From: Pantoea sp. Cy-639
Lineage (GTDB): Bacteria; Pseudomonadota; Gammaproteobacteria; Pseudomonadales; Pseudomonadaceae
Reading direction: 5' to 3'
Length of the DNA: 64,000 bases
Assembly (NCBI RefSeq): GCF_011752525.1
Contig: NZ_VWXI01000003.1
Location: 124,001 to 188,000, forward strand
This document shows, in pieces, positions 36,656-47,272 of this stretch. Both the position numbers and the translations under genes were made by a program. Each line of letters begins with the position of its first letter. The stretch's first letter is position 1. The notes under the pieces are model-generated. The model saw only the letters and a list, made by a program, of their open reading frames with translations. It made no database searches and had not been told where the DNA came from.

Positions 36656-39211
36656 GTGGTGAAGAAGACACTGTTCCAACTGCACTGGTTCTTTGGCATC
36701 AGCGCTGGCCTGGTGCTGGCGCTGATGGGCATCACCGGGGCGCTCTATTCGTTCCAGGAAGAACTGCTGCGCGCGCTGAACGCCGATGTGCTCAAGGTCG
36801 AGGTCCGTGCCGAGGGCGTGCTGCCGCCAGCCGAGCTGGTGCGCCGGGTCGAGGCCGCGCAAGGCGACAAGGTGTCGATGTTGTGGGTGGATGTGCGGGA
36901 CGGCAATGCCGCGCGGATCTTCTTCACCCCAGCCCCGGGCGAACGCCGCGGCGCGCTGCGCTACGCCGACCCGTACACCGGTGAGCTCAAGGACGATGCC
37001 GCCGGTCAGGGCTTCTTCAACCTGATGCTCAACCTGCACCGCTTCCTGGCCATGGGCGACACCGGCCGGCAGATCACCGGCGCCTGCACCTTGATGCTGA
37101 TCTTCTTCTGTCTGTCCGGGCTGTACCTGCGCTGGCCGCGCAAGGCCCTGGACTGGCGCACCTGGCTGACCTTCGAGTGGGCCAAGAAAGGCCGCGCCTT
37201 CAACTGGGACCTGCACGCCGTGGCGGGGACCTGGTGCCTGCTGTTCTACCTGCTGTTCGCCCTGACGGGCCTGTTCTGGTCCTACGACTGGTACCGCTCA
37301 GGCCTGAACACCCTGCTGGCCGACGCGCCCGCAGCGGGCCAACAGCAAAAACGCGGTGAAGGCCGTGGTCGCCATGGACCACCGCCGGCCGCCCAGCACG
37401 CGCCGCCGCTACAGGTCGATTACCAGGCCATCTGGAGCAACCTCAAGCAGGCCGCGGGCCCCGAGCTGGCCATGTACAACTTGCGCCTGCCGCCAGCAGG
37501 TGGCCAGCCAGCCAACCTGTTCTACCTGCTCGAGGGCGCCGCGCACCCGCGCGCCTTCAACACCCTGGTGCTCGACCCCGCTACCGGCCAGGTGAGACGC
37601 CACGAGCGCTACACCGACAAGTCGTTCAAGGCGCAACTGCTGCAAAGCGTCTATGCCCTGCACGTTGGCGAGTACTTCGGCCTGCCCGGGCGGATCATCC
37701 TCACCCTCGCCAGCCTGACCATGCCACTGTTCTTCGTCACCGGCTGGCTGCTGTACCTCGACCGCCGCCGCAAGAAGCGTCAGGTGCGTGCCGCCCGTGG
37801 CAACGTCGACAGCACCCAGGCCGGCACCGACAGCTGGCTGGTCGGTTTCGCCAGCCAGAGCGGCTTTGCCGAACAACTGGCCTGGCAGAGCGCCGCCCAG
37901 TTGCAGGCAGCCGGCCTGCCAGTGCAGGTCCGCCCGCTGGCCGAACTGGGCGAGGCCGAGCTGCGCCAGGCGCGCCGCGCGCTGTTCGTGGTCAGCACCT
38001 TCGGTGACGGCGAAGCGCCCGACAGTGCCCGCGGCTTCGAACGCAAGGTGCTGGGCCAGGCCTGGCCACTCGATCACCTGGACTATGCCCTGCTCGCCCT
38101 AGGCGACCGCCAGTACCCGCACTTCTGCGGCTTCGCCCGCCGGCTCCAGGCCTGGCTCGGCGAACGCGGCGCCCGCAGCGCCTTCAGCCCGATCGAAGTC
38201 GACAACGCCGACCCTGGCGCCCTGCAACTGTGGCAGCAGGAGCTGGCCCAGCTGACCGGTGCCCGCCCGGTGACGACCTGGCAGCCGCCGAGCTTCGCCA
38301 ACTGGCGCCTGGTCCGTCGCGACCTGCTCAATCCGGGCAGCCAGGGCGCGCCGGTGTACCTGCTCGGCCTGCAGGCGCAAGCACCGACGCGCTGGGAAGC
38401 AGGTGACCTGATAGAAATCCTTCCCCGACAAGACAAGGCAAAGGTCGACGCCCTGCTCGCCGGCCTCGCGCTTGCCCCTGACAGCCCGGTTCAGGTCGAA
38501 GGCCTGGACGAAACCCTGGAGCAGGCACTGGCCAGCCGTCAGTTGCCAGCCAGGCGCGAACATCTGGTCGGCCTGCACGCCCAGGCGCTGGTCGATGCGC
38601 TGGTGCCACTGGGCAGTCGTGAATACTCGATCGCCTCCATCGCCAGTGACGGTGTCTTGGAGCTCATCGTGCGTCAGGAACGTCACCCCGACGGCAGCCT
38701 GGGCCTCGGCTCCGGATGGCTGACCGAGTATCTGCCGATGGACGCAATGGTCAGCGGCCGCCTGCGACGCAACAGCAGCTTCCACCTGCCCGAAGCGCCT
38801 GTGCCCCTGGTTTTGATCGGCAACGGCACCGGCCTGGCCGGTCTGCGCAGCCTGCTCAGGGCGCGTATCGCCGCTGGCGAGCAGCGCAACTGGCTGCTGT
38901 TCGGCGAGCGCAACAGGGCTCACGACCTGTTGTGTGGCGACGAGTTGCAGGGCTGGTTGGACAGCGGCGATCTGCAACGCCTGGACCTGGCGTTCTCGCG
39001 CGACCAGGCCGAGAAGGTGTACGTGCAGGATGTGCTGCTGCAGCAGGCCGCCGAGTTGCGGCGCTGGATCGACGAAGGCGCGTGCGTGTATGTCTGCGGC
39101 AGCCTGCAAGGGATGGCCGCGGGAGTGGATGCGGCATTGCAGGGCATTCTCGGGGAAGTGACCGTGCAGCAGTTGATCGAGGATGGGCGCTACCGGCGCG
39201 ATGTCTACTGA
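36656..39211 (+). CDS. PepSY-membrane/flavodoxin/FAD-NADPH reductase (PiuB-like flavoprotein)
   Basis: About 851 residues. The start GTG 36656 has AAGG 8 bases upstream; GTG 36647 and 36659 are alternatives. The first 370 residues form a PepSY-associated membrane module with spans near [52 protein letters not shown] and [20 protein letters not shown]. Next comes a flavodoxin-like domain ([33 protein letters not shown]) and a CysJ-type FAD/NADPH reductase half ([35 protein letters not shown]). The layout suggests electrons from NADPH pass through FAD and FMN to membrane hemes or to a periplasmic ferric siderophore. Position after the siderophore receptor supports iron reduction; the exact acceptor is inferred. 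Confidence 0.88.
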   Translation: MVKKTLFQLHWFFGISAGLVLALMGITGALYSFQEELLRALNADVLKVEVRAEGVLPPAELVRRVEAAQGDKVSMLWVDVRDGNAARIFFTPAPGERRGALRYADPYTGELKDDAAGQGFFNLMLNLHRFLAMGDTGRQITGACTLMLIFFCLSGLYLRWPRKALDWRTWLTFEWAKKGRAFNWDLHAVAGTWCLLFYLLFALTGLFWSYDWYRSGLNTLLADAPAAGQQQKRGEGRGRHGPPPAAQHAPPLQVDYQAIWSNLKQAAGPELAMYNLRLPPAGGQPANLFYLLEGAAHPRAFNTLVLDPATGQVRRHERYTDKSFKAQLLQSVYALHVGEYFGLPGRIILTLASLTMPLFFVTGWLLYLDRRRKKRQVRAARGNVDSTQAGTDSWLVGFASQSGFAEQLAWQSAAQLQAAGLPVQVRPLAELGEAELRQARRALFVVSTFGDGEAPDSARGFERKVLGQAWPLDHLDYALLALGDRQYPHFCGFARRLQAWLGERGARSAFSPIEVDNADPGALQLWQQELAQLTGARPVTTWQPPSFANWRLVRRDLLNPGSQGAPVYLLGLQAQAPTRWEAGDLIEILPRQDKAKVDALLAGLALAPDSPVQVEGLDETLEQALASRQLPARREHLVGLHAQALVDALVPLGSREYSIASIASDGVLELIVRQERHPDGSLGLGSGWLTEYLPMDAMVSGRLRRNSSFHLPEAPVPLVLIGNGTGLAGLRSLLRARIAAGEQRNWLLFGERNRAHDLLCGDELQGWLDSGDLQRLDLAFSRDQAEKVYVQDVLLQQAAELRRWIDEGACVYVCGSLQGMAAGVDAALQGILGEVTVQQLIEDGRYRRDVY

Positions 39212-39220
39212 AGCACCGTT

Positions 39221-39282
39221 TCGCCGGCAAGGCCGGCTCCTGCAGAAGCCTCTGGCCCTGTAGGAGCCGGCCTTGCCGGCGA
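39221..39282. repeat. REP-type inverted repeat between convergent genes
   Basis: Arms of 25 bases (39221-39245 and 39258-39282) match at 24 positions around a 12-base spacer, containing GCCGGCAAGGCCGGC. The element separates the reductase gene from the convergent amidohydrolase gene and can act as a hairpin for both transcripts. Confidence 0.8.
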
Positions 39283-39288
39283 ACAGCC

Positions 39289-40080
39289 TCAGTGCAGTTC
39301 GAAGGTGTCGGCATCCAGGTTGGCCGGGAAGCGGGCACGATATGCCGCCAACTCCGCCGCGCTGAGCACCACCGTGAACACCCCATCGGCCTCCCCGGCA
39401 CTGAGCAGGCTCTCGCCCTGGAAGTCCAGCACCTGGCTGTCCCCTGAATAGGCAAAGCCCTTGCCGTCGGTGCCTACCCGGTTCACCGCCGCGACGAAGC
39501 ACAGGTTCTCGATACCCCGTGCCGGCAGCAGGCGGTTCCAGTGCAGGCGCCGCGCCGCTGGCCAATTGGCGGTGTACAGCAGCAGGTCGGTGTCCTGGGC
39601 GTCGCAGCTCCAGACCGGGAAGCGCAGGTCGTAGCAGATCAGCGGACGCACGCGCCAGCCCTTGAGTTCGAACTGCACCTGGCGCTCGCCGGGGGTGTAG
39701 TGCTTGTGCTCTCCGGCCATGCGGAACAGGTGACGCTTGTCGTAGTGCAGGATCTCGCCGTCTGGCCGCGCCCACAGCAAGCGGTTGCGATGACTGCCAT
39801 CGGCAGCCTGGATGATCACGCTGCCGGTGATCACCGCGTTGGCCTTTTTCGCCTGGGCCTTGAGCCACTTGTAGGTCGGCCCGTTCTCCGGCTCGGCAAG
39901 GCTCTCGGACTGCATGGAAAAACCGGTGGTGAACATCTCCGGCAGGATCACCAGGTCGACCTCGCCGGCCTGTCCGATCATCTCTTCGAAATGCGCGAAG
40001 TTCGTCTCACGGTCGTGCCAGGCCAGGGTGGTCTGCACCAGGGCGATTTTCAGGTTCGGCAACTTACTCAGATCGCGCAT
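39289..40080 (-). CDS. Nitrilase-superfamily omega-amidase
   Basis: A 263-residue carbon-nitrogen hydrolase. The catalytic triad is E48 (VILPEMF), K115 (HYDKRHLF) and C149 (PLICYDLRFPVW). The opening LPNLKIALVQTTLAWHD and the length match YafV/omega-amidases, which hydrolyse alpha-keto acid omega-amides (2-oxoglutaramate, 2-oxosuccinamate). Its start overlaps the end of the aminotransferase upstream by 13 bases, and that pairing makes sense: a glutamine-using transaminase produces the keto amide this enzyme removes. Cytosolic, no signal peptide. Confidence 0.9.
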   Translation of the reverse strand: MRDLSKLPNLKIALVQTTLAWHDRETNFAHFEEMIGQAGEVDLVILPEMFTTGFSMQSESLAEPENGPTYKWLKAQAKKANAVITGSVIIQAADGSHRNRLLWARPDGEILHYDKRHLFRMAGEHKHYTPGERQVQFELKGWRVRPLICYDLRFPVWSCDAQDTDLLLYTANWPAARRLHWNRLLPARGIENLCFVAAVNRVGTDGKGFAYSGDSQVLDFQGESLLSAGEADGVFTVVLSAAELAAYRARFPANLDADTFELH

Positions 40081-41216
40081 AGTCTTTCCGCCGCCTGTCG
40101 CAGCGTCTCCTCACGTTTGGCAAAGCACAGGCGTACCAGGCGTTGCTCGGGGATGGGTTGCTGGTAGAACACCGACACCGGGATGCTGGCCACGCCATGC
40201 TCCCGGGTCAGCCACAGGGCCATGTCGACATCATTGAGGTCGGGGCGAATCTGCGAATAGTCCACCAGTTGGAAATAGGTGCCCGGGGTGCGGGTGAAGG
40301 TAAAGCGCGACGCCTGCAGCAGGTCGCAGAACAGGTCCCGCTTGGCCTGGTAGAAACCGGGCAACTCATCGATATGCTCCGGGTGCTCGGCCATGAAATC
40401 GGCCAGTGCGCACTGCAACGGAGTAACGCCGCAGAAGTTGACGTACTGGTGCACCTTGCGCAGCTCGGCGCTGAGCGCTGGTGGCGCCACCACATAGCCG
40501 GTCTTCCAGCCGGTGACATGGTAGGTCTTGCCGAACGAGCTGATGACGAAGGCCCGCTGGTAGAGTTGGGCATGCGCCAGCACGCTGGCATGGCGCACCC
40601 CGTCGTAGATCAGGTGTTCGTAGACCTCGTCGCTGATCAGGTGGATGTCGCGGTTTTCGATCAGCCGTGCCAACTGGTCCAGGTCGTCGCGGCTGATCAG
40701 CGCGCCGCTGGGGTTGTGCGGCGAGTTGAGAATGACCAGGCGCGTGCGCGGACTCAGGGCATCGCTGAACGCCTGCCAGTCGATGCTGAACGTGCCGTCG
40801 CGCAGAGGCACATGCACGCAACGCCCGCCTGCCAGCTCCACCGACGGCTCATAGCTGTCGTAGCTGGGGTCGAACACGATCACCTCGTCGCCAGGATGGA
40901 TCACTGCCTGGATAGCGCAGAAGATGGCCTCGGTGGCACCCGGAGTGATGGTGACTTCCTGGTCGGCATCCACGCTCGCGCCATACAGCCGGGCGATCTT
41001 CGCCGCCACCTGCTGGCGCAGGGCCGGCAAGCCGGTCATCGGCGAATACTGGTTGTGCCCGGCGGCCACATGGCGGCCAACGGCATCGAGCAGGGCCTGG
41101 GGGCCGTTGAAGTCAGGGAAGCCCTGGGAGAGGTTGAGCGCACCGGTCTGCGCGGCCAGTTGCGACATCGTGGTGAAGATGGTCGTGCCGACGTTCGGCA
41201 GTTTGCTGCGGATCAT
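40068..41216 (-). CDS. PLP aminotransferase, methionine/glutamine type (YbdL-like)
   Basis: A 382-residue class I fold aminotransferase. Family features are LSQGFPDFNGPQAL near the start, the PLP contacts ILNSPHNPSGA and DEVYEHLIYDG, the PLP-lysine in SFGKTYHVTGWK, and a C-terminal RLCFAKREETL. This form is the KAT/YbdL group that uses methionine, glutamine and aromatic amino acids. Overlap with the omega-amidase gene downstream indicates a glutamine transaminase-omega-amidase couple, known in methionine salvage. The preceding 220 bases contain a REP-like fragment near 41385-41431. Confidence 0.9.
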   Translation of the reverse strand: MIRSKLPNVGTTIFTTMSQLAAQTGALNLSQGFPDFNGPQALLDAVGRHVAAGHNQYSPMTGLPALRQQVAAKIARLYGASVDADQEVTITPGATEAIFCAIQAVIHPGDEVIVFDPSYDSYEPSVELAGGRCVHVPLRDGTFSIDWQAFSDALSPRTRLVILNSPHNPSGALISRDDLDQLARLIENRDIHLISDEVYEHLIYDGVRHASVLAHAQLYQRAFVISSFGKTYHVTGWKTGYVVAPPALSAELRKVHQYVNFCGVTPLQCALADFMAEHPEHIDELPGFYQAKRDLFCDLLQASRFTFTRTPGTYFQLVDYSQIRPDLNDVDMALWLTREHGVASIPVSVFYQQPIPEQRLVRLCFAKREETLRQAAERLCAI

Positions 41217-41440
41217 GAGGCCCTCTTTCCTGGGGTTTGTCCGGCACGGGGTAGAGTCCGAGCATAGCGGATCGAGCAGTCAGGAAAAAGGCTGAAACAA
41301 TAGGGGGATTGCGCTGGGTCAACGGGCCCTATCGCAGGCTGTCGCCAGTTCCCGCAGGGTGACGCAAACATTGAAGCCTGCGCTGTGCCTGTGGGAGCTG
41401 GCAAAGCCTGCGATGAGCCGCAAAGCGGCTCCCGCGAGTA

Positions 41441-42904
41441 CTAGCGCTTGTCGCGGCGCTTCTTCTCGGCCTTCTTGTGGTGCGACATCAGGCGACGCTT
41501 CTTGTTGACCTGGCGATCGGTGAGGGTGTTCTTCTTGCCCTCGAACGGGTTGTCGCTACCCTTGTACTCGATACGGATCGGCGTGCCGACCAGCTTGAGC
41601 ACCCGGCGGTAGGTGTTTTCCAGGTAACGCGAGTAGGAGTTGGGGATCTTGTCGGTCTGGTTGCCGTGGATCACGATCAGCGGCGGGTTGGCGCCACCAA
41701 GGTGGGCGTAGCGCAGCTTGATCCGACGACCGTTGACCAGCGGCGGCTGGTGCACGCTGATGGCATCTTCGAGGATCTGCGTCAGGCGACTGGTCGGCCA
41801 GCGGGTGACCGCCGACTTGAACGCGGCCTGCACCGACTTGTACAGGTGGCCCACGCCGGTGCCGTGCAGCGCCGAGATGAAGTGGATGTCGGCGAAGTCG
41901 ACGAAGAACAGCCGGCGCTCCAGCTCGGTCTTCACGTAGTCGCGCTCGCCAGGCTCCATGCCGTCCCACTTGTTCAGGGCGATGACCACGGCACGGCCGG
42001 CGTCCAGGGCGAAGCCCAGCAGGTTGAGGTCGTGGTCGACCACGCCTTCGCGGGCGTCCATGACGAAGATCACCACGTTGGCGTCCTTGATCGCCTGCAG
42101 TGTCTTGACCACCGAGAACTTCTCGACTTCCTCGTGGATCTTGCCGCGCTTGCGCACGCCAGCGGTGTCGATGAAGGTGTACTTCTCGCCATCGCGCTCG
42201 AACGGGATGTAGATACTGTCGCGGGTGGTGCCCGGCTGGTCGTATACCACCACGCGCTCTTCGCCGAGCATGCGGTTGACCAGGGTCGACTTGCCGACGT
42301 TGGGGCGGCCGATGATGGCGATCTTGATGCCATCCTTCTCGCTCGGGCCAGGGATGCGCGTGGCTTCCTCGCCTTCGGCGACGTCCTCGTCGAGCGCTTC
42401 TTCCTCAGGATCACGTGGAATGTGACCGAGCAGCGACTCCATCAGGGCGTTGATACCACGTCCCTGGGAGCCCGCCACCGGGATGGCGTTGCCCATGCCC
42501 AGCGGCGAGAACTCGGCGCGGGCGATATCGGGGTCGATGTTGTCGATCTTGTTGGCGACCAGCACCGCTTCCTTGTTGCGCTTGCGCAGGTGGTCGGCAA
42601 TCATCTGGTCGGCGGCGGTCATGCCGGCGCGGGCATCGACCAGGAACAGCACATAGTCGGCTTCTTCGATGGCCATCAGCGACTGCTCGGCCATCTTCTC
42701 GTCCATGCCCACTTCATCACCGGTGATACCACCGGTGTCGATGAGGATGTAGGAACGACCCTGCCAGCTGGCATCGCCGTACTGACGGTCACGGGTCAGG
42801 CCCGACAGGTCGCCGACGATGGCATCGCGGGTCTTGGTCAGGCGGTTGAACATGGTGGATTTGCCGACGTTCGGCCGGCCCACCAGGGCGATTACGGGAA
42901 CCAT
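41441..42904 (-). CDS. der: Ribosome-assembly GTPase Der (EngA)
   Basis: A 487-residue protein with two tandem GTPase domains. Domain 1: G1 [10 protein letters not shown]3 DTGG, G4 NKID. Domain 2: G1 [13 protein letters not shown]3 [10 protein letters not shown]4 NKWD. A C-terminal KH-like domain and a Lys/Arg-rich tail ([20 protein letters not shown]) follow. Der helps mature the 50S subunit and is essential. ATG 42904 is chosen because GGAGAG lies just upstream; a GTG four codons earlier is an alternative. It is the last gene of a group including bamB, with a hairpin between. Confidence 0.97.
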   Translation of the reverse strand: MVPVIALVGRPNVGKSTMFNRLTKTRDAIVGDLSGLTRDRQYGDASWQGRSYILIDTGGITGDEVGMDEKMAEQSLMAIEEADYVLFLVDARAGMTAADQMIADHLRKRNKEAVLVANKIDNIDPDIARAEFSPLGMGNAIPVAGSQGRGINALMESLLGHIPRDPEEEALDEDVAEGEEATRIPGPSEKDGIKIAIIGRPNVGKSTLVNRMLGEERVVVYDQPGTTRDSIYIPFERDGEKYTFIDTAGVRKRGKIHEEVEKFSVVKTLQAIKDANVVIFVMDAREGVVDHDLNLLGFALDAGRAVVIALNKWDGMEPGERDYVKTELERRLFFVDFADIHFISALHGTGVGHLYKSVQAAFKSAVTRWPTSRLTQILEDAISVHQPPLVNGRRIKLRYAHLGGANPPLIVIHGNQTDKIPNSYSRYLENTYRRVLKLVGTPIRIEYKGSDNPFEGKKNTLTDRQVNKKRRLMSHHKKAEKKRRDKR

Positions 42905-42930
42905 GCGGCTCTCCACTCTTGAATTCTTGA

Positions 42931-42960
42931 AAATGCAAAGGCCGCTGCAAGGCAGCGGCC
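42931..42960 (-). terminator. Hairpin between bamB and der
   Basis: Read on the minus strand, GGCCGCTGC and GCAGCGGCC form a 9-bp stem with a 3-base loop, followed by TTTGCATTTT. It lies upstream of der and downstream of bamB. It may terminate part of the transcript; read-through would still supply der. Confidence 0.6.
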
Positions 42961-43021
42961 GGAGTTCGGGCGGCGCATCATGCGCCGCGACCCAAGACCG
43001 TCAGCGGTCTTGAGCATAGCT

Positions 43022-44164
43022 TCAGCGGATGGTCAGTGCCTCGAGCTTGCCGCTGTTGCCGAAGACATAGATGGTGTCGCCGACCACCAGGGGTCGGGCG
43101 CGCAGGCCATCGCTGTCGATACGCTCACGGCCGACGAAACGGCCGTCGACCTGGCTCAGCAGGTGCAGGTAGCCCTCGAAGTCACCCACCGCCACGTAGC
43201 TGGAGAACACTTCCGGCGCGGTCAGCTGACGGCGAGCCATCGAGTCGTTGCTCCACAGGGCGCTGGAGGAACGCTCGTCGACGCTCTCCACGGTGCCCGA
43301 CGCTTCGCTGACATAGACGTTGCCGAAGCCCTGGGCGACACCCACGTAGCTGGAGGCATCGCGCTGCCACAGCACGCGGCCGCTTTCCAGGTCCAGGCCG
43401 GCGACACGCCCCTGGTAGGTGCTGACGTACAGGGTGCCACCGGTCAGCAGCAAGCCGCCGTCGATGTCCACCACGCGATCCAGCTCGGAACGGCCCTGCG
43501 GGATGGCCACGCGGCTTTCCCATACTGGCACGCCGTTGCTGATATCCACCGCCACCACCTTGCCGGTGGACAGGCCGGCGACGGCCAGGCGGTTGGTCAC
43601 CACTGGAGCGCCGGTACCGCGCAGGGTCAGGACTGCCGGGCTGTTCTCGTAGATCCAGCGACGGTCGCCGGTGGCGGCATCGAGGCCGACCAGACGGTCG
43701 TCCTGGGTCTGCACCACCACCACGTCACCGTTGTTGGCTGGCGGTGCCAGCACCTCGCTGGTGACGCGTGCGCGCCAACGCTCTTCGCCAGTGCTGGCGT
43801 CCAGGGCAACCACTTCACCCTTGAGCGTGCCCAGCATGACCAGGCCGTAGCCCACGCCAACGGCACCGGAAACCGGCAGCTCGAGGTCCTTCTTCCACAC
43901 CACGTCGCCATTCAGGCGATTCAGTGCGAACACCTTGCCATTGACGTCGGCGGCGTAGATGCGGTCGTTCTCGATGGCCGGGACCAGGGTGTTGTAGGTC
44001 TCACCCTGACCGTCACCGATCGAACGGCTCCACTGCTTCTTCAGCACCACTTCCTCGGTGAACTTGGTCAGCTCGGCCGGGGGCAGTTCCTTCTTGCTGT
44101 TGCTGCTGCAACCCGCTGCCAGTACGGCGAGGGTGAGCACTGCTGCTTGTTTCCAACCCTTCAC
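43022..44164 (-). CDS. bamB: Outer membrane assembly lipoprotein BamB
   Basis: A 380-residue lipoprotein. The signal peptide ends in the lipobox LAAGC (LAVLAAGCSSNSK), giving a lipidated Cys near residue 20. The rest is an eight-bladed PQQ-type beta-propeller, visible as repeated motifs such as GRVLWQRDA, DRRWIYENSP and GEVVALDASTGEERWR. The start is GTG 44164, with AAGGGG 9 bases upstream; an ATG at 44191 lies within the previous gene. BamB helps the BAM complex insert barrel proteins. Directly downstream of the YfgM-like gene, as in E. coli. Confidence 0.95.
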   Translation of the reverse strand: MKGWKQAAVLTLAVLAAGCSSNSKKELPPAELTKFTEEVVLKKQWSRSIGDGQGETYNTLVPAIENDRIYAADVNGKVFALNRLNGDVVWKKDLELPVSGAVGVGYGLVMLGTLKGEVVALDASTGEERWRARVTSEVLAPPANNGDVVVVQTQDDRLVGLDAATGDRRWIYENSPAVLTLRGTGAPVVTNRLAVAGLSTGKVVAVDISNGVPVWESRVAIPQGRSELDRVVDIDGGLLLTGGTLYVSTYQGRVAGLDLESGRVLWQRDASSYVGVAQGFGNVYVSEASGTVESVDERSSSALWSNDSMARRQLTAPEVFSSYVAVGDFEGYLHLLSQVDGRFVGRERIDSDGLRARPLVVGDTIYVFGNSGKLEALTIR

Positions 44165-44165
44165 T

Positions 44166-44807
44166 TCAGGCGTCCCCTTTGGCCAGGTCATCCAGCTTCA
44201 GTTGCAGGCCACCGATCGCGGCGTCGTCGGACAACGCGGCCTTGGCTTTTTCGTAAGCACTGTGTGCGTCGTCGGAGCGCCCCAGTTGAACCAGCAGGTC
44301 GCCCTTGAGTTCCTCGCGGCTGGCCAGGAAGGCCTTGTCGGCGTCGCCGTCGAGCAGCTTGAGCGCGTCCTCGGCCTTGTCCTGGGCCGCGAGCACACGG
44401 GCCAGGCGCTGGCGCGAGATCTCGCCCAGGGTGGCGTCGGCCGGCTTGTCCAGCACGCCCTTGAGCTCGCTGGCCGCATCGTCCAGCTTGCCGCTGTCGA
44501 CCGCCACCTTGGCGACGAACAGGCTGCCGTACTGGGCGTAGGCGGTGCCACCGAACTCGCTCTTGAGCTTGCCGGACAGTTCGGCGACCTTGGTCGCGTC
44601 AGGCTTGCCGTCCGGCGTCAGCGAAGTTTCCAGCAGAGCCTGGTACAGCGCCGAGGCGCCCTGGGACTGGTTGGCCTGGTACTTGTGCCAGGTCTGCCAG
44701 CCCATCACCACCACGCCAGCCAGCAGGGCGCCGGTCAGCAGCGGCTTGCCGTTGCGATTCCACCAGTCCTTGGCCGCTGCCAGGCCTTCATCTTCGGTAC
44801 TCGACAC
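44166..44807 (-). CDS. YfgM-like TPR membrane protein
   Basis: A 213-residue protein with one N-terminal membrane span (residues about 19-38, PLLTGALLAGVVVMGWQTW), a short cytoplasmic tail before it, and a large periplasmic helical region with TPR-like repeats (DDAASELKGVLDKPADATL, AQDKAEDALKLLDGDADK). It matches the YfgM/DUF2133 family, which associates with the SecYEG translocon and the chaperone PpiD in E. coli. It lies 39 bp after hisS and its stop is next to the bamB start. Confidence 0.9.
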   Translation of the reverse strand: MSSTEDEGLAAAKDWWNRNGKPLLTGALLAGVVVMGWQTWHKYQANQSQGASALYQALLETSLTPDGKPDATKVAELSGKLKSEFGGTAYAQYGSLFVAKVAVDSGKLDDAASELKGVLDKPADATLGEISRQRLARVLAAQDKAEDALKLLDGDADKAFLASREELKGDLLVQLGRSDDAHSAYEKAKAALSDDAAIGGLQLKLDDLAKGDA

Positions 44808-44846
44808 CCCAAATACTCCTATTCGCCTATTCGTTGTCGGACCGCG

Positions 44847-46136
44847 TCACGCCTGAGCGATCGCGGTTTCCAGGTGCTCGGCAAGAGCATCCCAGGCAAT
44901 GTTCTGTTGTTCGCCCTGGCCACGCAGGGGCTTGAAGCCAATGGTCCGCTGGGCCAGTTCGTCGTCACCGAGGATCAGGGCGAACAGCGCGCCGCTCTTG
45001 TCGGCTTTCTTGAACTGGCTCTTGAAGCTGCCGCCACCGGCGTTGACCGCCAGGCGCAGGCCCGGCAGACGATCGCGCAGTTGCTCGCTCAGGCGCAGGC
45101 CGGCCAGTTCCGCCTGCTCGCCGAAGGCGCACAGGTAGACGTCGAGGGTGCGGCTGATCGACTCGGGCACCTTGCCCAGGGTCTCCAGCAACAGGATCAG
45201 GCGCTCGATGCCCATGGCAAAGCCGACGCCCGGGGTCGGCTTGCCGCCCATCTGCTCGACCAGGCCGTCATAGCGGCCACCGGCGCAGACGGTGCCCTGG
45301 GCGCCGAGCTTGTCGGTGACCCACTCGAACACGGTCTTGCTGTAGTAGTCCAGGCCGCGGACCAGCTTGGTGTTGATCACGAACGGAATGCCGGCGGCGT
45401 CGAGGCGGGCCTTCAGGCCTTCGAAGTGCACGCGGGATTCTTCGTCCAGGTACTCCTCCAGCTTCGGCGCACCGACCAGTACCGCCTGGGTGTTCTGGTC
45501 CTTGCTGTCGAGGATGCGCAGCGGGTTGCTCTTCAGGCGGCGCTGGCTGTCCTCGTCCAGTTGCTCGAGACGGGCGCTGAGGTAGTCGACCAGCGCGTCA
45601 CGATAGCGCGCGCGGGCTTCACTGGTACCAAGGCTGTTGAGCTGCAGTTCGACTGCGTCCTGGATGCCCAGCAGGCCCCACAGGCGCCAGGTCAGCATGA
45701 TCAGCTCGGCATCGACGTCCGGACCGTCGAGGTTGAACACCTCCACGCCGATCTGGTGGAACTGGCGATAGCGGCCCTTCTGCGGACGCTCGTGGCGGAA
45801 CATCTGGCCGATGTACCAGAGTTTCTGCACCTGGCCGTTGCCGGTGATGCCATGCTCGAGCACGGCACGCACGCAGGCGGCGGTACCTTCGGGGCGCAGG
45901 GTCAGCGAATCGCCGTTGCGGTCCTCGAAGGTGTACATCTCTTTCTCGACGATATCGGTGACTTCACCGATGGAGCGCTTGAACAGCTCGGTAAACTCGA
46001 CGATCGGCGTACGGATCTGGCTGTAGCCGTAGGTGTCCAGCAAGCCGGCCACGGTGCCCTCGAAGTAGCGCCACAGCGGCGACTGGTCGGGCAGGATGTC
46101 GTTCATGCCACGGATGGCTTGCAGCGATTTGCTCAC
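44847..46136 (-). CDS. hisS: Histidyl-tRNA synthetase
   Basis: A 429-residue class II synthetase. It opens [19 protein letters not shown] and shows the class II motifs ([59 protein letters not shown]), with the two histidine-specific loops [15 protein letters not shown] and ARYDG-type sequences. The C-terminal anticodon-binding domain follows. It charges tRNA-His. ispG precedes it by about 23 bp on the same strand. Confidence 0.97.
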   Translation of the reverse strand: MSKSLQAIRGMNDILPDQSPLWRYFEGTVAGLLDTYGYSQIRTPIVEFTELFKRSIGEVTDIVEKEMYTFEDRNGDSLTLRPEGTAACVRAVLEHGITGNGQVQKLWYIGQMFRHERPQKGRYRQFHQIGVEVFNLDGPDVDAELIMLTWRLWGLLGIQDAVELQLNSLGTSEARARYRDALVDYLSARLEQLDEDSQRRLKSNPLRILDSKDQNTQAVLVGAPKLEEYLDEESRVHFEGLKARLDAAGIPFVINTKLVRGLDYYSKTVFEWVTDKLGAQGTVCAGGRYDGLVEQMGGKPTPGVGFAMGIERLILLLETLGKVPESISRTLDVYLCAFGEQAELAGLRLSEQLRDRLPGLRLAVNAGGGSFKSQFKKADKSGALFALILGDDELAQRTIGFKPLRGQGEQQNIAWDALAEHLETAIAQA

Positions 46137-46159
46137 GAATAGTCCTTACGAATCTGTGC

Positions 46160-47269
46160 TCAGCCGCGGGCGATCAGCGCCGCGTCGGCCTCGGCCTTCT
46201 CGGCCGCTTTCTGGCGGATGAGCTTTTCCAGCTCGTCGACCAGGTTGTCGTTGTTCAGCTTCTGCGATGGCTTGCCATCGATGTAGACCAGGTTGGGCGT
46301 GCCGCCGGTCAGGCCGACGTGCGACTCCTTGGCTTCACCCGGGCCGTTGACCACGCAACCGATCACCGCCACGTCCAGCGGTACCAGCAGGTCTTCAAGG
46401 CGCCCCTCCAGCTCGTTCATGGTCTTGACCACATCGAAGTTCTGCCGCGAGCAGCTCGGGCAGGCGATGAAGTTGATGCCACGCGAGCGCAGGTGCAGCG
46501 ACTTGAGGATGTCATAGCCGACCTTCACTTCCTCGACCGGATCGGCCGCCAGCGAGATCCGGATGGTATCGCCGATGCCCTCGGCCAGCAGCATACCGAG
46601 GCCGACGGCGGATTTCACCGTCCCCGAACGCAAGCCACCGGCTTCGGTGATACCCAGGTGCAGTGGCTGGACGATCTGCCTGGCCAGCAGGCGGTAGGCC
46701 TCGACGGCCATGAACACGTCGGAGGCCTTGACGCTGACCTTGAAGTCCTGGAAGTCCAGACGATCGAGGTGCTCGACATGACGCAGCGCCGACTCGACCA
46801 ACGCGGCCGGGGTCGGCTCGCCGTACTTCTTCTGCAGGTCCTTTTCCAGGGAGCCGGCGTTGACGCCGATGCGGATCGGGATACCACGGTCGCGGGCGGC
46901 ATCGACCACGGCGCGAACACGGTCTTCGCGACCGATGTTGCCCGGGTTGATGCGCAGGCAATCGACGCCCAGTTCGGCCACCCGCAGGGCGATCTTGTAG
47001 TCGAAGTGGATGTCGGCGACCAGCGGCACGCTGACCTGCTGCTTGATGCGGCCGAACGCCTCGGCGGCGTCCATGTCCGGCACCGAGACGCGGACGATGT
47101 CCACGCCGGCATCGACCAGGCGCTGGATCTGCGCCACGGTGGCGGCGACATCATTGGTGTCGGTATTGGTCATGCTCTGCACCGCGATGGGGGCATCGCC
47201 ACCCACCGGTACATTGCCGACCCAGATTTTGCGGGATTCGCGACGTTTGATCGGAGATTCGCCGTGCAT
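46160..47269 (-). CDS. ispG: (E)-4-hydroxy-3-methylbut-2-enyl-diphosphate synthase
   Basis: A 369-residue Fe-S enzyme of the non-mevalonate isoprenoid pathway, which converts MEcPP to HMBPP. The TIM-barrel start is [20 protein letters not shown], and the 4Fe-4S cysteines lie in ACPSCSR and in [10 protein letters not shown] near the C-terminus. Length is normal. The start overlaps nothing, but rodZ ends 3 bases upstream, so the genes are tightly linked. Confidence 0.97.
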   Translation of the reverse strand: MHGESPIKRRESRKIWVGNVPVGGDAPIAVQSMTNTDTNDVAATVAQIQRLVDAGVDIVRVSVPDMDAAEAFGRIKQQVSVPLVADIHFDYKIALRVAELGVDCLRINPGNIGREDRVRAVVDAARDRGIPIRIGVNAGSLEKDLQKKYGEPTPAALVESALRHVEHLDRLDFQDFKVSVKASDVFMAVEAYRLLARQIVQPLHLGITEAGGLRSGTVKSAVGLGMLLAEGIGDTIRISLAADPVEEVKVGYDILKSLHLRSRGINFIACPSCSRQNFDVVKTMNELEGRLEDLLVPLDVAVIGCVVNGPGEAKESHVGLTGGTPNLVYIDGKPSQKLNNDNLVDELEKLIRQKAAEKAEADAALIARG

Positions 47270-47272
47270 GAC

